Shown here piece after piece: positions 30,328-39,428 of a stretch of DNA of 64,000 nucleotides (the first letter of the stretch is position 1; each line of letters begins with the position of its first letter). This stretch comes from Alphaproteobacteria bacterium SO-S41 (GTDB lineage: Bacteria > Pseudomonadota > Alphaproteobacteria > Micropepsales > Micropepsaceae), in NCBI GenBank assembly GCA_019670725.1, contig AP024629.1:2604001-2668000 (forward strand), in the 5' to 3' direction. The position numbers and the translations under genes were made by a program. The notes under the pieces are model-generated. The model saw nothing but the letters and a program-made list of their open reading frames with translations, searched no databases and had not been told where the DNA came from.

Positions 30328-30930
30328 TCAGCTCTCCACCTCGGTCAGCGTCAGCGGGCCGCCTTCGGGCGCCGAAAAGGTCCGCGCGATCTGCGGGCCG
30401 GGCTTGGGGCTTTCGCCGCGCGCAAAGGCGTCGAGCAGCGCGTTGAAGCTGTTCGTGTCGAGGTCTTCGTAGGTGTCGGAAAAGATCTGGACGAGCGGCG
30501 CGTTCACGCAGGCGCCGAGGCATTCGACCTCTTCCCACGAGAACTGGCCGTCTTCGGTCACCTGCTTGGCGACATTGCCCATGCGCGACTTGCAGACGGC
30601 GATGAGATCCCCCGCCCCGCGCAGCATGCACGGCGTCGTGCCGCAGACCTGGACGTGGGTGCGCCCGACCGGCGCCATGTGGAACATCGTGTAGAAGGTC
30701 ACGATCTCGTAGACGCGGATATACGGCATGCCCAAATGTTCGCTGATCCAGCGCACACAGGCTTCGCTGATCCAGCCGTCCTGCTCCTGCGCCTTCCACA
30801 GCATCGGGATGACGGCGGAAGCCTGACGGCCTTCGGGATAGCGGGCGATCAGCTTGTCGCACCACGCCAGGTTCTCCGCCGTGAAGGCGAAGGTCTTGGG
30901 TTGGACGGGACCATAGCGGCGGACGGACAT
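30328..30930 (-). CDS. nuoE: NADH-quinone oxidoreductase subunit E
   Basis: 200 residues. Thioredoxin-like [2Fe-2S] protein with the four ligands in [14 protein letters not shown] and [13 protein letters not shown], and a helical N-terminal part ([20 protein letters not shown]). It holds the off-path cluster N1a beside the NuoF flavin. It is separated from the SnoaL-like gene by 3 bases only, so that gene belongs to the same transcript. Confidence 0.96.
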   Translation of the reverse strand: MSVRRYGPVQPKTFAFTAENLAWCDKLIARYPEGRQASAVIPMLWKAQEQDGWISEACVRWISEHLGMPYIRVYEIVTFYTMFHMAPVGRTHVQVCGTTPCMLRGAGDLIAVCKSRMGNVAKQVTEDGQFSWEEVECLGACVNAPLVQIFSDTYEDLDTNSFNALLDAFARGESPKPGPQIARTFSAPEGGPLTLTEVES

Positions 30931-30933
30931 GCT

Positions 30934-31266
30934 CTATCTCGCGAAATCGACGCGGGCGATCTTGCCGCCGCGAATAGTGTAGATGGCGCAGGCCTCGAAG
31001 CGCTCGCCGCCGGGCGCGCGCAGGACGTCCTCGTGGTCGACGACCGTGTTGCCGACCACGATGCGGTTGACGAGCCCGGCCTTATTCTCGGGAAACTTGG
31101 CGAACATCGCGGCGTAGCGTTCGCGGATCGCCGCGGCGCCGTTATTCGTCACCTGGCCGTTGAGATCGGCGACGATGCAGTCGTCTGCGTAGAACGTCAT
31201 GAACGCGTCGAGATCCTGCGCGTTGTAGGCGTCGAGCTGGCCCTGGGCGAGCTGTTCGGGAGTCAT
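30934..31266 (-). CDS. SnoaL/NTF2-like protein within the nuo operon
   Basis: 110 residues of the NTF2-like cone fold: an N-terminal helix (QLAQGQLDAYNAQDLDAFMT), FYADDCIVADLNG, and C-terminal strands ending in YTIRGGKIARVDFAR. This resembles the steroid delta-isomerase-like group that often carries small unknown substrates. Its start overlaps the nuoD stop by one base and its end is 3 bases from nuoE, so it is embedded between nuoD and nuoE, where normally nothing intervenes. Residues for a specific reaction cannot be assigned; a role in complex I assembly or activity is only a guess from position. Confidence 0.85.
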   Translation of the reverse strand: MTPEQLAQGQLDAYNAQDLDAFMTFYADDCIVADLNGQVTNNGAAAIRERYAAMFAKFPENKAGLVNRIVVGNTVVDHEDVLRAPGGERFEACAIYTIRGGKIARVDFAR

Positions 31267-32456
31267 CAGCGGTCAACCTCACCGAACACGATATCGAGCG
31301 AGCCGAGAATGGCGGAGACGTCGGCCAGCATGTGCCCGCGGCACATGTAGTCCATCGCCTGGAGATGGGCGAAGCCCGGCGCGCGGATCTTGCAGCGATA
31401 CGGCTTGTTGGTGCCGTCGGAGACGAGATAGACGCCGAACTCGCCCTTGGGCGCCTCGACGGCTGCGTAAACTTCGCCGGCCGGGACCTTGTAGCCCTCG
31501 GTATAGAGCTTGAAGTGATGGATCAGCGCTTCCATCGTCTGCTTCATTTCGGCGCGCTTGGGCGGCACGATCTTGCCGTCATCGACCGCGACCGGCCCCG
31601 GCTGCAGCTTCTCGATGCACTGGCGCATGATCTTGACCGACTCGTGCATCTCCTCGATGCGGCAGAGATAGCGGTCGTAGCAGTCGCCGTTCTTGCCGAC
31701 GGGAATCTTGAAGTCGAGTTCGTCGTAGCACTCATAGGGCTGCGAGCGGCGCAGGTCCCACGCCATGCCCGACCCGCGCACCATCACGCCGGAGAAGCCC
31801 CAGTCGAGCGCTTCCTGCTGCGTGACGACGCCGATATCGACGTTGCGCTGCTTGAAGATGCGGTTGTGGGTGACGAGCCCTTCGATGTCGTGGACCATCT
31901 GCGGGAACCGACCGGTCCACTCATAGATGTCGTCGATCAGCGCCTGCGGCAGGTCCTGATGAACGCCGCCGGGACGCACATAAGCCGCGTGCATGCGGCT
32001 GCCCGAGGCGCGCTCGTAGAAGATCATCAGATCTTCGCGCGGCTCGAAGCCCCAGAGCGGCGGGGTGAGCGCGCCGACGTCCATGGCCTGCGTCGTCACG
32101 TTCAGCAGGTGCGAGAGAATGCGGCCGATCTCGCTGTAGAGCACGCGGATAAGCTGCGCGCGGCGCGGCACCTGGATGCCGAGCAACTTCTCCACCGCGA
32201 GCGAATAAGCGTGCTCCTGGTTCATCGGCGCGACGTAGTCGAGCCGGTCGAAATACGGCAGCGCCTGGAGATAGGTTTTATACTCGATCAGCTTTTCGGT
32301 GCCGCGATGCAGCAGGCCGATATGCGGATCGACACGGTCGACGATCTCGCCATCCAGTTCCAGCACGAGGCGAAGCACGCCGTGCGCGGCCGGATGCTGC
32401 GGGCCGAAATTGATCGTGAACTTGCGTTCGTCTTCGACGGGGGTGGGCGCGTTCAT
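31266..32456 (-). CDS. nuoD: NADH-quinone oxidoreductase subunit D
   Basis: 396 residues from the ATG at 32456, overlapping the nuoC stop by 4 bases. Related to the hydrogenase large subunit: [20 protein letters not shown] at the N-terminus with the quinone-site His, [12 protein letters not shown], and the C-terminal DIVFGEVDR in place of the NiFe ligands. It forms the quinone-binding site with NuoB and NuoH. NuoC and NuoD are separate here, unlike the fused form of E. coli. Confidence 0.97.
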   Translation of the reverse strand: MNAPTPVEDERKFTINFGPQHPAAHGVLRLVLELDGEIVDRVDPHIGLLHRGTEKLIEYKTYLQALPYFDRLDYVAPMNQEHAYSLAVEKLLGIQVPRRAQLIRVLYSEIGRILSHLLNVTTQAMDVGALTPPLWGFEPREDLMIFYERASGSRMHAAYVRPGGVHQDLPQALIDDIYEWTGRFPQMVHDIEGLVTHNRIFKQRNVDIGVVTQQEALDWGFSGVMVRGSGMAWDLRRSQPYECYDELDFKIPVGKNGDCYDRYLCRIEEMHESVKIMRQCIEKLQPGPVAVDDGKIVPPKRAEMKQTMEALIHHFKLYTEGYKVPAGEVYAAVEAPKGEFGVYLVSDGTNKPYRCKIRAPGFAHLQAMDYMCRGHMLADVSAILGSLDIVFGEVDR

Positions 32457-33064
32457 GGCTTCGCCGCCTTCTCGTCGCCCGGCAGCGGCACAGCCTTGGC
32501 GCCTTCCCATGGGCTCAGATAGTCGAAGCTGCGGAATTCCTGCTGCAGCTTCACGGGATTGTAGACGACGCGCTTCTGCTCGTCGTCGTAGCGCACCTCG
32601 ACGAAGCCGGAGAGCGGGAAATCCTTGCGCAGCGGATGGCCGCTGAAACCGTAATCGGTGAGCAGGCGGCGGAGGTCCGGGTGGCCGGAGAACAGGATGC
32701 CGTACATGTCGAACGCTTCGCGCTCGAACCAGTTGGCGGTCGGGAAGAGACCCGCGACGCTCGGCACCGCGGCCTGCTCGTCGGTCTGCAGCTTCACGCG
32801 GATGCGGATGTTCTTCTTCATCGACAGCAGGTGGTAGACGACGTCGAAGCGCTTGGCGCGTTCAGGGTAATCGACCCCGCAGACATCGATCAGCGTCTCG
32901 AACAGCCAGCGCGGATCGTCGCGCAGCGTGCGCAGCGTCGGCTCGATCGCGTCGATGGCAACGGCGACGTTCACTTCGCCCCAGGCGATCGAAACCGTGG
33001 CCTGCGGCAGGGTCGCCGCAACTTGTTCGCTGAGGGTGGAAAGCGCTTCGGTGTTCATCTGCAT
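32453..33064 (-). CDS. nuoC: NADH-quinone oxidoreductase subunit C
   Basis: 203 residues from the ATG at 33064, which shares a base with the nuoB stop (TGATG); a GTG three bases further up is an alternative. The family segment [20 protein letters not shown] and the [20 protein letters not shown] motif near the C-terminus are diagnostic. It is a cluster-free subunit of the peripheral arm that supports NuoD. Confidence 0.95.
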   Translation of the reverse strand: MQMNTEALSTLSEQVAATLPQATVSIAWGEVNVAVAIDAIEPTLRTLRDDPRWLFETLIDVCGVDYPERAKRFDVVYHLLSMKKNIRIRVKLQTDEQAAVPSVAGLFPTANWFEREAFDMYGILFSGHPDLRRLLTDYGFSGHPLRKDFPLSGFVEVRYDDEQKRVVYNPVKLQQEFRSFDYLSPWEGAKAVPLPGDEKAAKP

Positions 33065-33627
33065 CACCGCTCGAACGTACCGACGCGGCGGATCTTTTTC
33101 TGCAATTGCAGAATGCCGTAGATCAGCGCTTCGGCGGTCGGCGGGCAGCCGGGCACATAGATGTCGACCGGCACGACCCGGTCACAGCCGCGCACCACCG
33201 CATAGGAATAGTGATAGTAGCCGCCGCCATTGGCGCAGCTGCCCATCGAGATGACGTAACGCGGGTCCGGCATCTGGTCGTAGACCTTGCGCAGCGCGGG
33301 CGCCATTTTGTTGGTCAGCGTGCCGGCGACGATCATCACGTCGGACTGGCGCGGTGACGCACGCGGCGCGGCGCCGAAGCGCTCCATGTCGTAGCGCGGC
33401 ATGGACGCCTGCATCATCTCGACCGCGCAGCAGGCGAGACCGAAGGTCATCCACATCAGCGAGCCGGTACGGGCCCAGGCGATGAGCTCTTCAAGGCTGG
33501 CGGTGACGAAGCCCTTGTCCTTCATTTCGCCCTGGAGGGCGTCGAACATCAAGTCTTCGGGGCCAGGCGTGTGACCGCCTTCAACGCCCGAGCGGGCGGC
33601 CGAACCGGCGGGAAGGATCACTCCCAT
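33064..33627 (-). CDS. nuoB: NADH-quinone oxidoreductase subunit B
   Basis: 187 residues from the ATG at 33627 ([12 protein letters not shown]), overlapping nuoA by 10 bases. Cluster N2 ligands appear in [27 protein letters not shown] and [15 protein letters not shown], with the unusual adjacent Cys-Cys pair of the family. N2 is the last cluster before quinone. The first 30 residues are variable and Gly/Pro-rich. Confidence 0.97.
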   Translation of the reverse strand: MGVILPAGSAARSGVEGGHTPGPEDLMFDALQGEMKDKGFVTASLEELIAWARTGSLMWMTFGLACCAVEMMQASMPRYDMERFGAAPRASPRQSDVMIVAGTLTNKMAPALRKVYDQMPDPRYVISMGSCANGGGYYHYSYAVVRGCDRVVPVDIYVPGCPPTAEALIYGILQLQKKIRRVGTFER

Positions 33628-33983
33628 TCCAGGGCCCCCTTCTTCCATTCGTAGATGAAGCCGATGGTCAGGATTCCCAGGAAAACCATCATCGACCAGA
33701 AGCCGAAGAGGCCGATATCGCCGAGCGTGATCGCCCAGGGAAACAGGAACGCGACCTCGAGGTCGAAGATGATAAAGAGGATCGAGACGAGATAGAAGCG
33801 CACGTCGAATTTCATGCGCGCGTCGTCGAAGGCGTTGAAGCCGCACTCATAGGCCGAGAGCTTCTCGGCATCGGGGTTCACCGGTGCGACCACGAAGGGC
33901 AGCACGAGCAGGACAAGCCCCAAAGCCGCGGAGATCCCGAGGAATAGAATGATTGCCAGATATTCGGTCAAGAAGTCGGCCAT
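33618..33983 (-). CDS. nuoA: NADH-quinone oxidoreductase subunit A
   Basis: 121 residues with three predicted membrane helices and the conserved loop [20 protein letters not shown] between helices 1 and 2, which includes the Cys that reports active/deactive state in studied enzymes. First gene of the 14-subunit operon; the promoter must lie in 33984-34186, where a tatagc hexamer occurs on the minus strand near 34037-34042 without a clear -35. Confidence 0.96.
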   Translation of the reverse strand: MADFLTEYLAIILFLGISAALGLVLLVLPFVVAPVNPDAEKLSAYECGFNAFDDARMKFDVRFYLVSILFIIFDLEVAFLFPWAITLGDIGLFGFWSMMVFLGILTIGFIYEWKKGALEWE

Positions 33984-34050
33984 CGCGCCCCCACGGAGCG
34001 CCCGGACTCGCGTCCGAGCCGCCCGATTTGCGGCTCGCTATAGCCCAAGA

Positions 34051-34077
34051 CTGTGATGCCGCATAGCGGCATCACAG
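34051..34077. repeat. Perfect 12-base inverted repeat upstream of nuoA
   Basis: ctgtgatgccgc (34051-34062) and gcggcatcacag (34066-34077) are exact complements around ata. It lies 68 bases upstream of nuoA and 110 bases downstream of the 381-residue exported protein gene. On the plus strand it is followed by aggttttt, on the minus strand only by tcttggg, so as a terminator for the minus-strand gene it is weak; as an operator it would overlap the expected -35 region of the nuo operon. The rest of 33984-34186 shows no gene. Confidence 0.6.
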
Positions 34078-34186
34078 AGGTTTTTCAGATGCGCGACAAA
34101 GACAATTTCCACTTTAGGTGGAACGACTTACCGCAGCGCGCAACAAATCGGCTTAGATGCGATTCACTCGCAATTTTGGCGCCGAT

Positions 34187-35332
34187 TTACTGGACGTGGA
34201 TACGCTCCACGATCACAGGGACGGGGCGCGCGGGAATCGATTCGTCGATCGGCGAATAGGCGAAGTAGACGCCGCCGTTCTGGTCGACGGTGACGCCGCC
34301 CGCGCGGGTTTCGCCGGAGGTCTCGGGCAGGATCTCGCCGATCCCCGTGCCGCTTTCGTCATAGGCCTTCAGCCACGCGGTGGTGGTCAGCGCATCGGAA
34401 TCGTCGCTGCTGCCGGCGACGACGATCGTGCCGTTCGATAGACGCGTAATGTCGGCCACGACCGAGTTGCCGGGGATTTTCACGTCCCACACCACTTCGC
34501 CGCCGCCGCTGACGCGCACGAGGCGCGCCTCGTTGTTGCCGCCGCTCAGGTTAATGGCGAGGATCAAGCCGCCGTCCGGCAGCGTCGTCGCCTGCGCGAC
34601 GGCGCAGCGGCGCGGCTGGGTGAAGCTGGCGAAGCTGGCGACGGAGCCGGCGACGATGCGCGAGATGAAGACCTTGCGGTTCTCGTAAGTGCCGATGACG
34701 AAGCTGCCGGCCGAACCCGACACGATCATCGGATAGGATTCCTTGGCGGCGTTCTTGGCTTCATCGGTCCACAGGACTGTGCCGTCGGGCTTCAGCTGCA
34801 TGACCTGCATGTCGGCCGTGCCTTCGGGCGTGCGCTTGATTCGGCCCGAGGCATAGAGATCGCCGTCCGGCGCGAGCGCGATGCCCGAGAGGAAATCCTC
34901 GACCGGAGCCGGCTCGCCGAAGATGTGATCCTCGACGACGTTGCCGCTCGGGCCGATGCCGACCAGCATGGACTGATAGCCGTTCTGCGTCAGCTCGGAC
35001 CCGTCGAGGCCGGCGACATAGAGGATCTCGCCGGGGCCGTAGGTGATCGCCTTGGCGATCTGCGGGCCGCGACGGTCGATGACCCGCTCCCAGCGCAGCT
35101 TGCCGTTGTCCTCGTAGCGGAAGACGTGGACACGCGGGTCGGTGCCGCCGTCATAGGGAACCAGCTCCTGCGCCACCAGCGCGTAGCCGCCGCCGGGGGC
35201 TGCGGTGATCGCTAGGGTCGCCAACCCGTTCGGCGCCTCCAGCGTCATGAGGGGGGCAGCCAGCGCGGAGGGCGCTGCAGCGGCGGACAAGGCAAGGTGC
35301 AGGGCCGCCAGAGGCGCACGGAACGAAGACAT
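34187..35332 (-). CDS. Exported protein, probable beta-propeller-like repeats
   Basis: 381 residues from the ATG at 35332, which has a ggag site 10 bases upstream; the adjacent TTG at 35335 is less likely. A signal peptide of about 27 residues (ending APSALAA) is followed by repeated units of the form LxxDGxLYxxGR and LSNGTIVVAGSSDD, VTVDQNGGVYFAYS, suggesting four or more blades of a beta-propeller. No enzyme motif is seen. It is followed by the nuo operon but separated from it by over 200 bases. Confidence 0.65.
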   Translation of the reverse strand: MSSFRAPLAALHLALSAAAAPSALAAPLMTLEAPNGLATLAITAAPGGGYALVAQELVPYDGGTDPRVHVFRYEDNGKLRWERVIDRRGPQIAKAITYGPGEILYVAGLDGSELTQNGYQSMLVGIGPSGNVVEDHIFGEPAPVEDFLSGIALAPDGDLYASGRIKRTPEGTADMQVMQLKPDGTVLWTDEAKNAAKESYPMIVSGSAGSFVIGTYENRKVFISRIVAGSVASFASFTQPRRCAVAQATTLPDGGLILAINLSGGNNEARLVRVSGGGEVVWDVKIPGNSVVADITRLSNGTIVVAGSSDDSDALTTTAWLKAYDESGTGIGEILPETSGETRAGGVTVDQNGGVYFAYSPIDESIPARPVPVIVERIHVQ

Positions 35333-35438
35333 CAAATGGGGGCTCCTTATGGATCACTCAGAATAGGCCGCACGCCTTCGCGCCCGCAATATGCGCGGCG
35401 CATCATACCTAATAATAGGAGAATTTGTCTGAAGTGAG

Positions 35439-35515
35439 TGGCGGGAGCGACGGGGCTCGAACCCGCGACCTCCGGCGTGACAGGCCGGCACTCTAACCAA
35501 CTGAGCTACGCCCCC
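35439..35515 (-). tRNA. tRNA-Asp (GTC)
   Basis: Read leftward, 77 nt with a 7-base acceptor stem (GGGGGCG/CGCTCCC, one G-T pair), D arm with TAGCTCAGTTGGTTAGAG, anticodon GTC (35479-35481) in the loop CTGTCAC, T arm GCGGGTTCGAGCCCCGT, discriminator G and an encoded CCA end. It marks the left flank of the plus-strand SOS mutagenesis cassette. Confidence 0.97.
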
Positions 35516-35606
35516 GCGGGCAGCAAGACCGGCGAACCGGCCCGCTCAAGAGAGCGCGGGTTTATTGGCCGCGCTCTCCCCTGTCAAGGAAAACGGAAGG
35601 CTGTTT

Positions 35607-36305
35607 TCATTCCATCGGCGGGGCCGTCGCGACGCAGTCGTCAGCCACCGGGGTCGCCTTGGCCATGCCGTCGGGATCGTTCGCCCATTCGCCCTGTTTG
35701 GCGCGGATATCGTCGATCCGCTGGTCCATCGTCTTGTCGGCGCCGACATCGCTCAGCTTCATCGTCCAGGCGCTGTTGGCCTTGTCATAGGCGTCGATCT
35801 TGGCGGCATCGGCGCCCGGCGTGGAGCGCAGCATGCCCGTGACATAGGACGTCACGGCGGCGCAGGTGATGGCGCGCTCATAGGTGATCGCCCCCGCTTC
35901 GGCCGGAGCCGCAGGCGCCGCGTCGGTGCCCGCGACCGGTGTCCACTCTTCGGTTCCCGTGCCGGGCGCGCCCTGGACGTACCAGACGCCGCTCGCCTTG
36001 TTGTCCTGCTCGGTCATGATGGCGAGGCCCGGAACGCCTTCCATGATGTAGGAAACGATCAGGTTTTTCTTGTTGTTGGGATCGACCAAGCCGACCCCCT
36101 GGGTCTTGGAGCCGTTGAAGTCCCACACGACGTCGATCACGTCGGAGGCGACGGTGCCGCCGGGCTTCACCTCGGTCAGCGTGACCTTGCCGGTATAGGC
36201 GTCGCCGTTAGGCCCCTTCCCTTTCACGTCGAAGGTTTGCGAGTCGGCCGCGAAGGCGGCGGCCGCGAGCAGGACGGCGCAGGCGACGGTGGACATGAGA
36301 CGCAT
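35607..36305 (-). CDS. Exported protein, function unknown
   Basis: 232 residues with a signal peptide (MRLMSTVACAVLLAAAAFAA). The first half looks like a small beta-sandwich (FDVKGKGPNGDAYTGKVTLT, VWDFNGSKTQGVGLV, GVWYVQGAPGTG); an Ala/Pro-rich linker (DAAPAAPAEAGA) leads to a helical C-terminal part with two Cys, one in ITCAAVTSYV and one near the end (DDCVA). No family recognised. It lies between tRNA-Asp and the divergent imu cassette and shares the 155-base upstream region with it. Confidence 0.65.
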   Translation of the reverse strand: MRLMSTVACAVLLAAAAFAADSQTFDVKGKGPNGDAYTGKVTLTEVKPGGTVASDVIDVVWDFNGSKTQGVGLVDPNNKKNLIVSYIMEGVPGLAIMTEQDNKASGVWYVQGAPGTGTEEWTPVAGTDAAPAAPAEAGAITYERAITCAAVTSYVTGMLRSTPGADAAKIDAYDKANSAWTMKLSDVGADKTMDQRIDDIRAKQGEWANDPDGMAKATPVADDCVATAPPME

Positions 36306-36414
36306 GACTTCTCTTCTCCCTGGCGCGGACCGCGCTGCGGGACCTTCCCATTTAGAAGCCGCGGCTCGGAAGGCGACCGGTCGTCGCGGAGTGCCTGATT
36401 CGATGCTTGAGTAT

Positions 36415-36429
36415 GTTCTTCTTTTGTTC
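36415..36429 (+). promoter_or_regulatory. LexA (SOS) box, GTTC-N7-GTTC
   Basis: GTTC at 36415-36418 and GTTC at 36426-36429 are separated by exactly 7 bases (ttctttt), a perfect match to the alphaproteobacterial LexA consensus. It is 31 bases before the ATG of the glycosylase-ImuA fusion gene. A ttgagt at 36407-36412 could be the -35 element with the box filling the spacer. The position means that codons upstream of 36430 are promoter, not coding sequence, and so favours the start at 36461. Confidence 0.85.
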
Positions 36430-36460
36430 TAGTTATGCGATCGTGAAACCGAAGATCGCC

Positions 36461-37942
36461 ATGCAGCCCTTGTTCGATCTCTTCGGCGTGCCGCCCCTCG
36501 CTGCGGTGCGCCCCATCCTGCGGGACCGGTTCGGGTCCCAGCGAGATGCCGAGCGCGGCGATCCCGTTGCGGTTCTGATCGACGCCATCATCAGTTCAAA
36601 GACCCGCGATGCGGTTTCCGGCGCCGCGTTCGAGCGCCTGATCGAACGCTTCCCTACCTGGGAAGACCTGATGAGCGCAGAGGTCCGCGAGATCCAAGCG
36701 CAGATCGAAACGGTGCAATATCCCGAAACGAAAGCGCCCGTCGTGATTGCGGCGTTGAAGGCGATCCACGCTTACGCCGAACGCTTCACGCTCGACTTCC
36801 TCGCGCCGCGTCCGGTCGAAGCCGCCCATCTGTGGCTGGAGCGGATCAAGGGCGTGGGGCGCAAGATCTCCGCGGCGGCCCTGAACTTCAGCACGCTGCG
36901 CAAGCGCACCCTAGTCATCGATACGCATGTGCTGCGCGTCGCCCACCGCATCGGCTGGGTTTCGCCGAGCGCTCGTGATGCCGCCACGGCCTATGGCCCG
37001 CTGATGGCGCTGGTGCCACCTAGTTGGGATGCGGACGACCTCTACGAGTTCCATTGCCTCGTCAAAAAACTCAGCCAGACCGTGTGCGCCTATCAGGACC
37101 CGGACTGCGACCAATGCCCCCTCGCCGCGCAGTGCCAGCGGTTCGGTGTTGAGCCTAACGGACCTTCGACAAACGCTTCTGCCGTGATTGAGCTTCGTCC
37201 GAGCCCGGACGAACTGCGATCGCGCGTGGCCAAGCTGGACCGGTCGGATCAGTTGACGGCCTGGGGCGTCAGTCCGTTCGGCGATCCGCGCGTGGATTCC
37301 TATCTGCCCGGCAATGGACTGCCGCGTGGCCATTGGCACGAAATCACTGGTGCGGGGACTGAAAACGAATTGCCCGCCGCCGTGACGGGTTTCACGGCCT
37401 CACTGGCAGCGCGCACGGCCGGCGGGGGCATGATCCTGTGGGCGCTTCAGCGGGACGACATTCATCCGCCGGGCTTGCAGGTGTTCGGCCTCAACCCGGA
37501 TCGGCTGATCTTTGTAAGGGCAGCCAAGGATGCCGACATTCTGTCTGTGGTGGAAAGCGCGTTGCGCACGCGCGGTGTTGCAGCGGTGGTCGGTGAGGTT
37601 GCGACGCTCAGTCTGACGGCCGGCAAACGGCTGCAGCTCGCCTGCGAGCGCGGCGGCGCGACCGGGCTCCTGCTGCGCCGCCAGCTTTATGCCTCGAGTG
37701 CCGAGGATGAAGGGACGACGGCGACAACGCGGTGGAGCATCGCGCCTTCCCCCAGCGAAACAGATGAACCCGGCCTTGGTCTGCCGCGCTGGGAGGTGCG
37801 ACTGGAACGCTGTCGCGGTGGACGCACAGGCGCATGGATCATGGAGGCCGAAAATGCGACGGGCGATGTCCGTGTGGTTGCCGAACTGGCAGATCACAAG
37901 ATGGAAGCGGAACCCGCGCGCGGCCGCCTTACCGGAACCTGA
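36461..37942 (+). CDS. Fusion of endonuclease III-type DNA glycosylase with ImuA
   Basis: 493 residues in one uninterrupted frame from the ATG at 36461. Residues about 1-230 form a complete HhH-GPD glycosylase: helix-hairpin-helix IKGVGRKISAAALNF with catalytic Lys135, IDTHVLRVAHR with catalytic Asp154, and the iron-sulfur loop Cys209-X6-Cys216-X2-Cys219-X5-Cys225. These match the Lys120, Asp138 and FCL cluster of E. coli Nth, so base removal and AP-lyase activity are expected. Residues about 250-493 are ImuA, the RecA/SulA-like mutasome protein (LPGNGLPRGHWHEITGAGTE, GGGMILWALQRDDIHPPGLQ). ImuA is normally a separate protein of about 250 residues. The 3' end overlaps imuB by 89 bases. A LexA box precedes it. 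The link between glycosylase and mutasome is inferred from the fusion. Confidence 0.9.
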   Translation: MQPLFDLFGVPPLAAVRPILRDRFGSQRDAERGDPVAVLIDAIISSKTRDAVSGAAFERLIERFPTWEDLMSAEVREIQAQIETVQYPETKAPVVIAALKAIHAYAERFTLDFLAPRPVEAAHLWLERIKGVGRKISAAALNFSTLRKRTLVIDTHVLRVAHRIGWVSPSARDAATAYGPLMALVPPSWDADDLYEFHCLVKKLSQTVCAYQDPDCDQCPLAAQCQRFGVEPNGPSTNASAVIELRPSPDELRSRVAKLDRSDQLTAWGVSPFGDPRVDSYLPGNGLPRGHWHEITGAGTENELPAAVTGFTASLAARTAGGGMILWALQRDDIHPPGLQVFGLNPDRLIFVRAAKDADILSVVESALRTRGVAAVVGEVATLSLTAGKRLQLACERGGATGLLLRRQLYASSAEDEGTTATTRWSIAPSPSETDEPGLGLPRWEVRLERCRGGRTGAWIMEAENATGDVRVVAELADHKMEAEPARGRLTGT

Positions 37943-39428
37943 GCCTGATCCAGAAGCATCGAAGGAAGAGCCGCCCAAGCCCATGGGCATGGCGATTGTG
38001 GCCTTGGAGAACGGTGCACGGCGACTGACCGCCGTGGACGACCTCGCGGCCAGCGAAGGTGCGTTTCCCGGACAGTCCATGGCAGATGCGCTGGCGCTGC
38101 TGCCCCGTCTCAAGATCGTCGATGCGGAAGTTGATGAAGACGCTGCGGCGCTGGGCCGGCTGGCCGACTGGTGCGTCCGCTTCTCGCCAAACGTGGCGAT
38201 CGATCCGCCGGACGGCCTGTTTTTCGATATCGCCGGCTGCGCGCATCTCTGGGGCGGTGAGGCGGCGATGGCTGCCACGCTGCTCCAGCGTCTAACCGCC
38301 CAGGAAATTCCTGCGCGCATCGCCATAGCGGACACATTCGGCGCCGCATGGGCGTTGGCGCGGCATGCGCCCGAAACTATCACGATTGCCCAGCCGGACG
38401 ACGAAGCCAGCCTGCTGTCATCGCTGCCGGTGGAGGCGCTCAGGCTTGAAGACAGCCAGGCGCATCAACTTCGCCGTCTTGGCCTGACGACGATCGGTCA
38501 GGTCGCCGCCCTGCCCAGCATCGCGCTCCGCAAACGGTTCAGCGACGATTTGATGATGCGGCTCGCCCGCGCACGCGGCGAGGCGGAAGAAGTGCTGCAC
38601 TTCCGCTATCCCCCTGCCCCCTGGAGCGAACGCAAGGTTTTCGCCGAACCGATCGGCAAGCCGGAAGACTCGATGCTCCTGCTGCGCGATCTGGCAAAAG
38701 CCCTATTCGCACGCCTGGAGCGTGCGGGACTGGGGTCGCGCTTGTTCCTGGCGACCTTCTATCGGGTCGACGGCGATGTCGCGGTGCGCAATGTCAGGAC
38801 GGCATTACCCGCCCGCGAGCCAAGGCGGCTCGTCGATCTGTTTGCGCCGAAACTGGAAACGCTCGACCCCGGCTTCGGGATCGAAACGATCGTATTGTCG
38901 GCGGGCGATGTCGAACCGCTCAAGCACGCGCAGTTCGATCTGGTTGAGGCGACCGTCGATGCCCGCGACGCCGATCTCGCACCATTGATCGACCGGCTGC
39001 GCAACCGCTTCGGCGCCGGCGAGGTATGGCGGGCTGCCCCCTACCCCAGCCATGTGCCGGAACGCGCCTCGATCCGCATCGCGCCATTGGAACAGCCACA
39101 CAACGAAACGTGGAGGCTTGATCAATCACGTCCTGTGCGGCTGCTCCGGTGGCCGGAGACACTCGATCCAGTACTCGCGCCACTTCCAGACGATCCGCCG
39201 CGCCGCTTCCACTGGCGCGGCCATGCGCATCTGATCCGCCGCGCAGAGGGACCTGAACGCATCGGCGCGGAATGGTGGCGGCGGCCTTGGGCGGAGAACG
39301 CAGACGATCGTATCCGCGACTACTATCAGGTTGAGGACGATAGCGGCGCACGCTTCTGGGTCTTCCGAACCGGGCTGCATGGTGGCCCACGCGACGTTCA
39401 GTGGTGGCTGCACGGCTTCTTTGCATGA
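37854..39428 (+). CDS. imuB: ImuB, catalytically inactive Y-family polymerase homologue
   Basis: 524 residues from the ATG at 37854, which has a ggagg site 6 bases upstream inside the 3' end of the preceding gene. Y-family layout, but the first catalytic Asp is replaced ([15 protein letters not shown]) and the Asp-Glu pair of the palm reads [14 protein letters not shown], so polymerase activity is not expected; this is the known state of ImuB. It is the clamp-binding hub that brings DnaE2 and ImuA together during damage-induced mutagenesis. The C-terminal region has the family ending [17 protein letters not shown]. Its stop overlaps the dnaE2 start (ATGA). Confidence 0.93.
   Translation: MRRAMSVWLPNWQITRWKRNPRAAALPEPEPDPEASKEEPPKPMGMAIVALENGARRLTAVDDLAASEGAFPGQSMADALALLPRLKIVDAEVDEDAAALGRLADWCVRFSPNVAIDPPDGLFFDIAGCAHLWGGEAAMAATLLQRLTAQEIPARIAIADTFGAAWALARHAPETITIAQPDDEASLLSSLPVEALRLEDSQAHQLRRLGLTTIGQVAALPSIALRKRFSDDLMMRLARARGEAEEVLHFRYPPAPWSERKVFAEPIGKPEDSMLLLRDLAKALFARLERAGLGSRLFLATFYRVDGDVAVRNVRTALPAREPRRLVDLFAPKLETLDPGFGIETIVLSAGDVEPLKHAQFDLVEATVDARDADLAPLIDRLRNRFGAGEVWRAAPYPSHVPERASIRIAPLEQPHNETWRLDQSRPVRLLRWPETLDPVLAPLPDDPPRRFHWRGHAHLIRRAEGPERIGAEWWRRPWAENADDRIRDYYQVEDDSGARFWVFRTGLHGGPRDVQWWLHGFFA

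Noticed and set aside
36407-37942. That the glycosylase and ImuA are two genes joined by a sequence error
   Set aside because: The frame is continuous without any ambiguous run at the junction (about residues 226-250), codon usage is uniform, there is no internal ribosome site or start at the junction, and both domains are complete.
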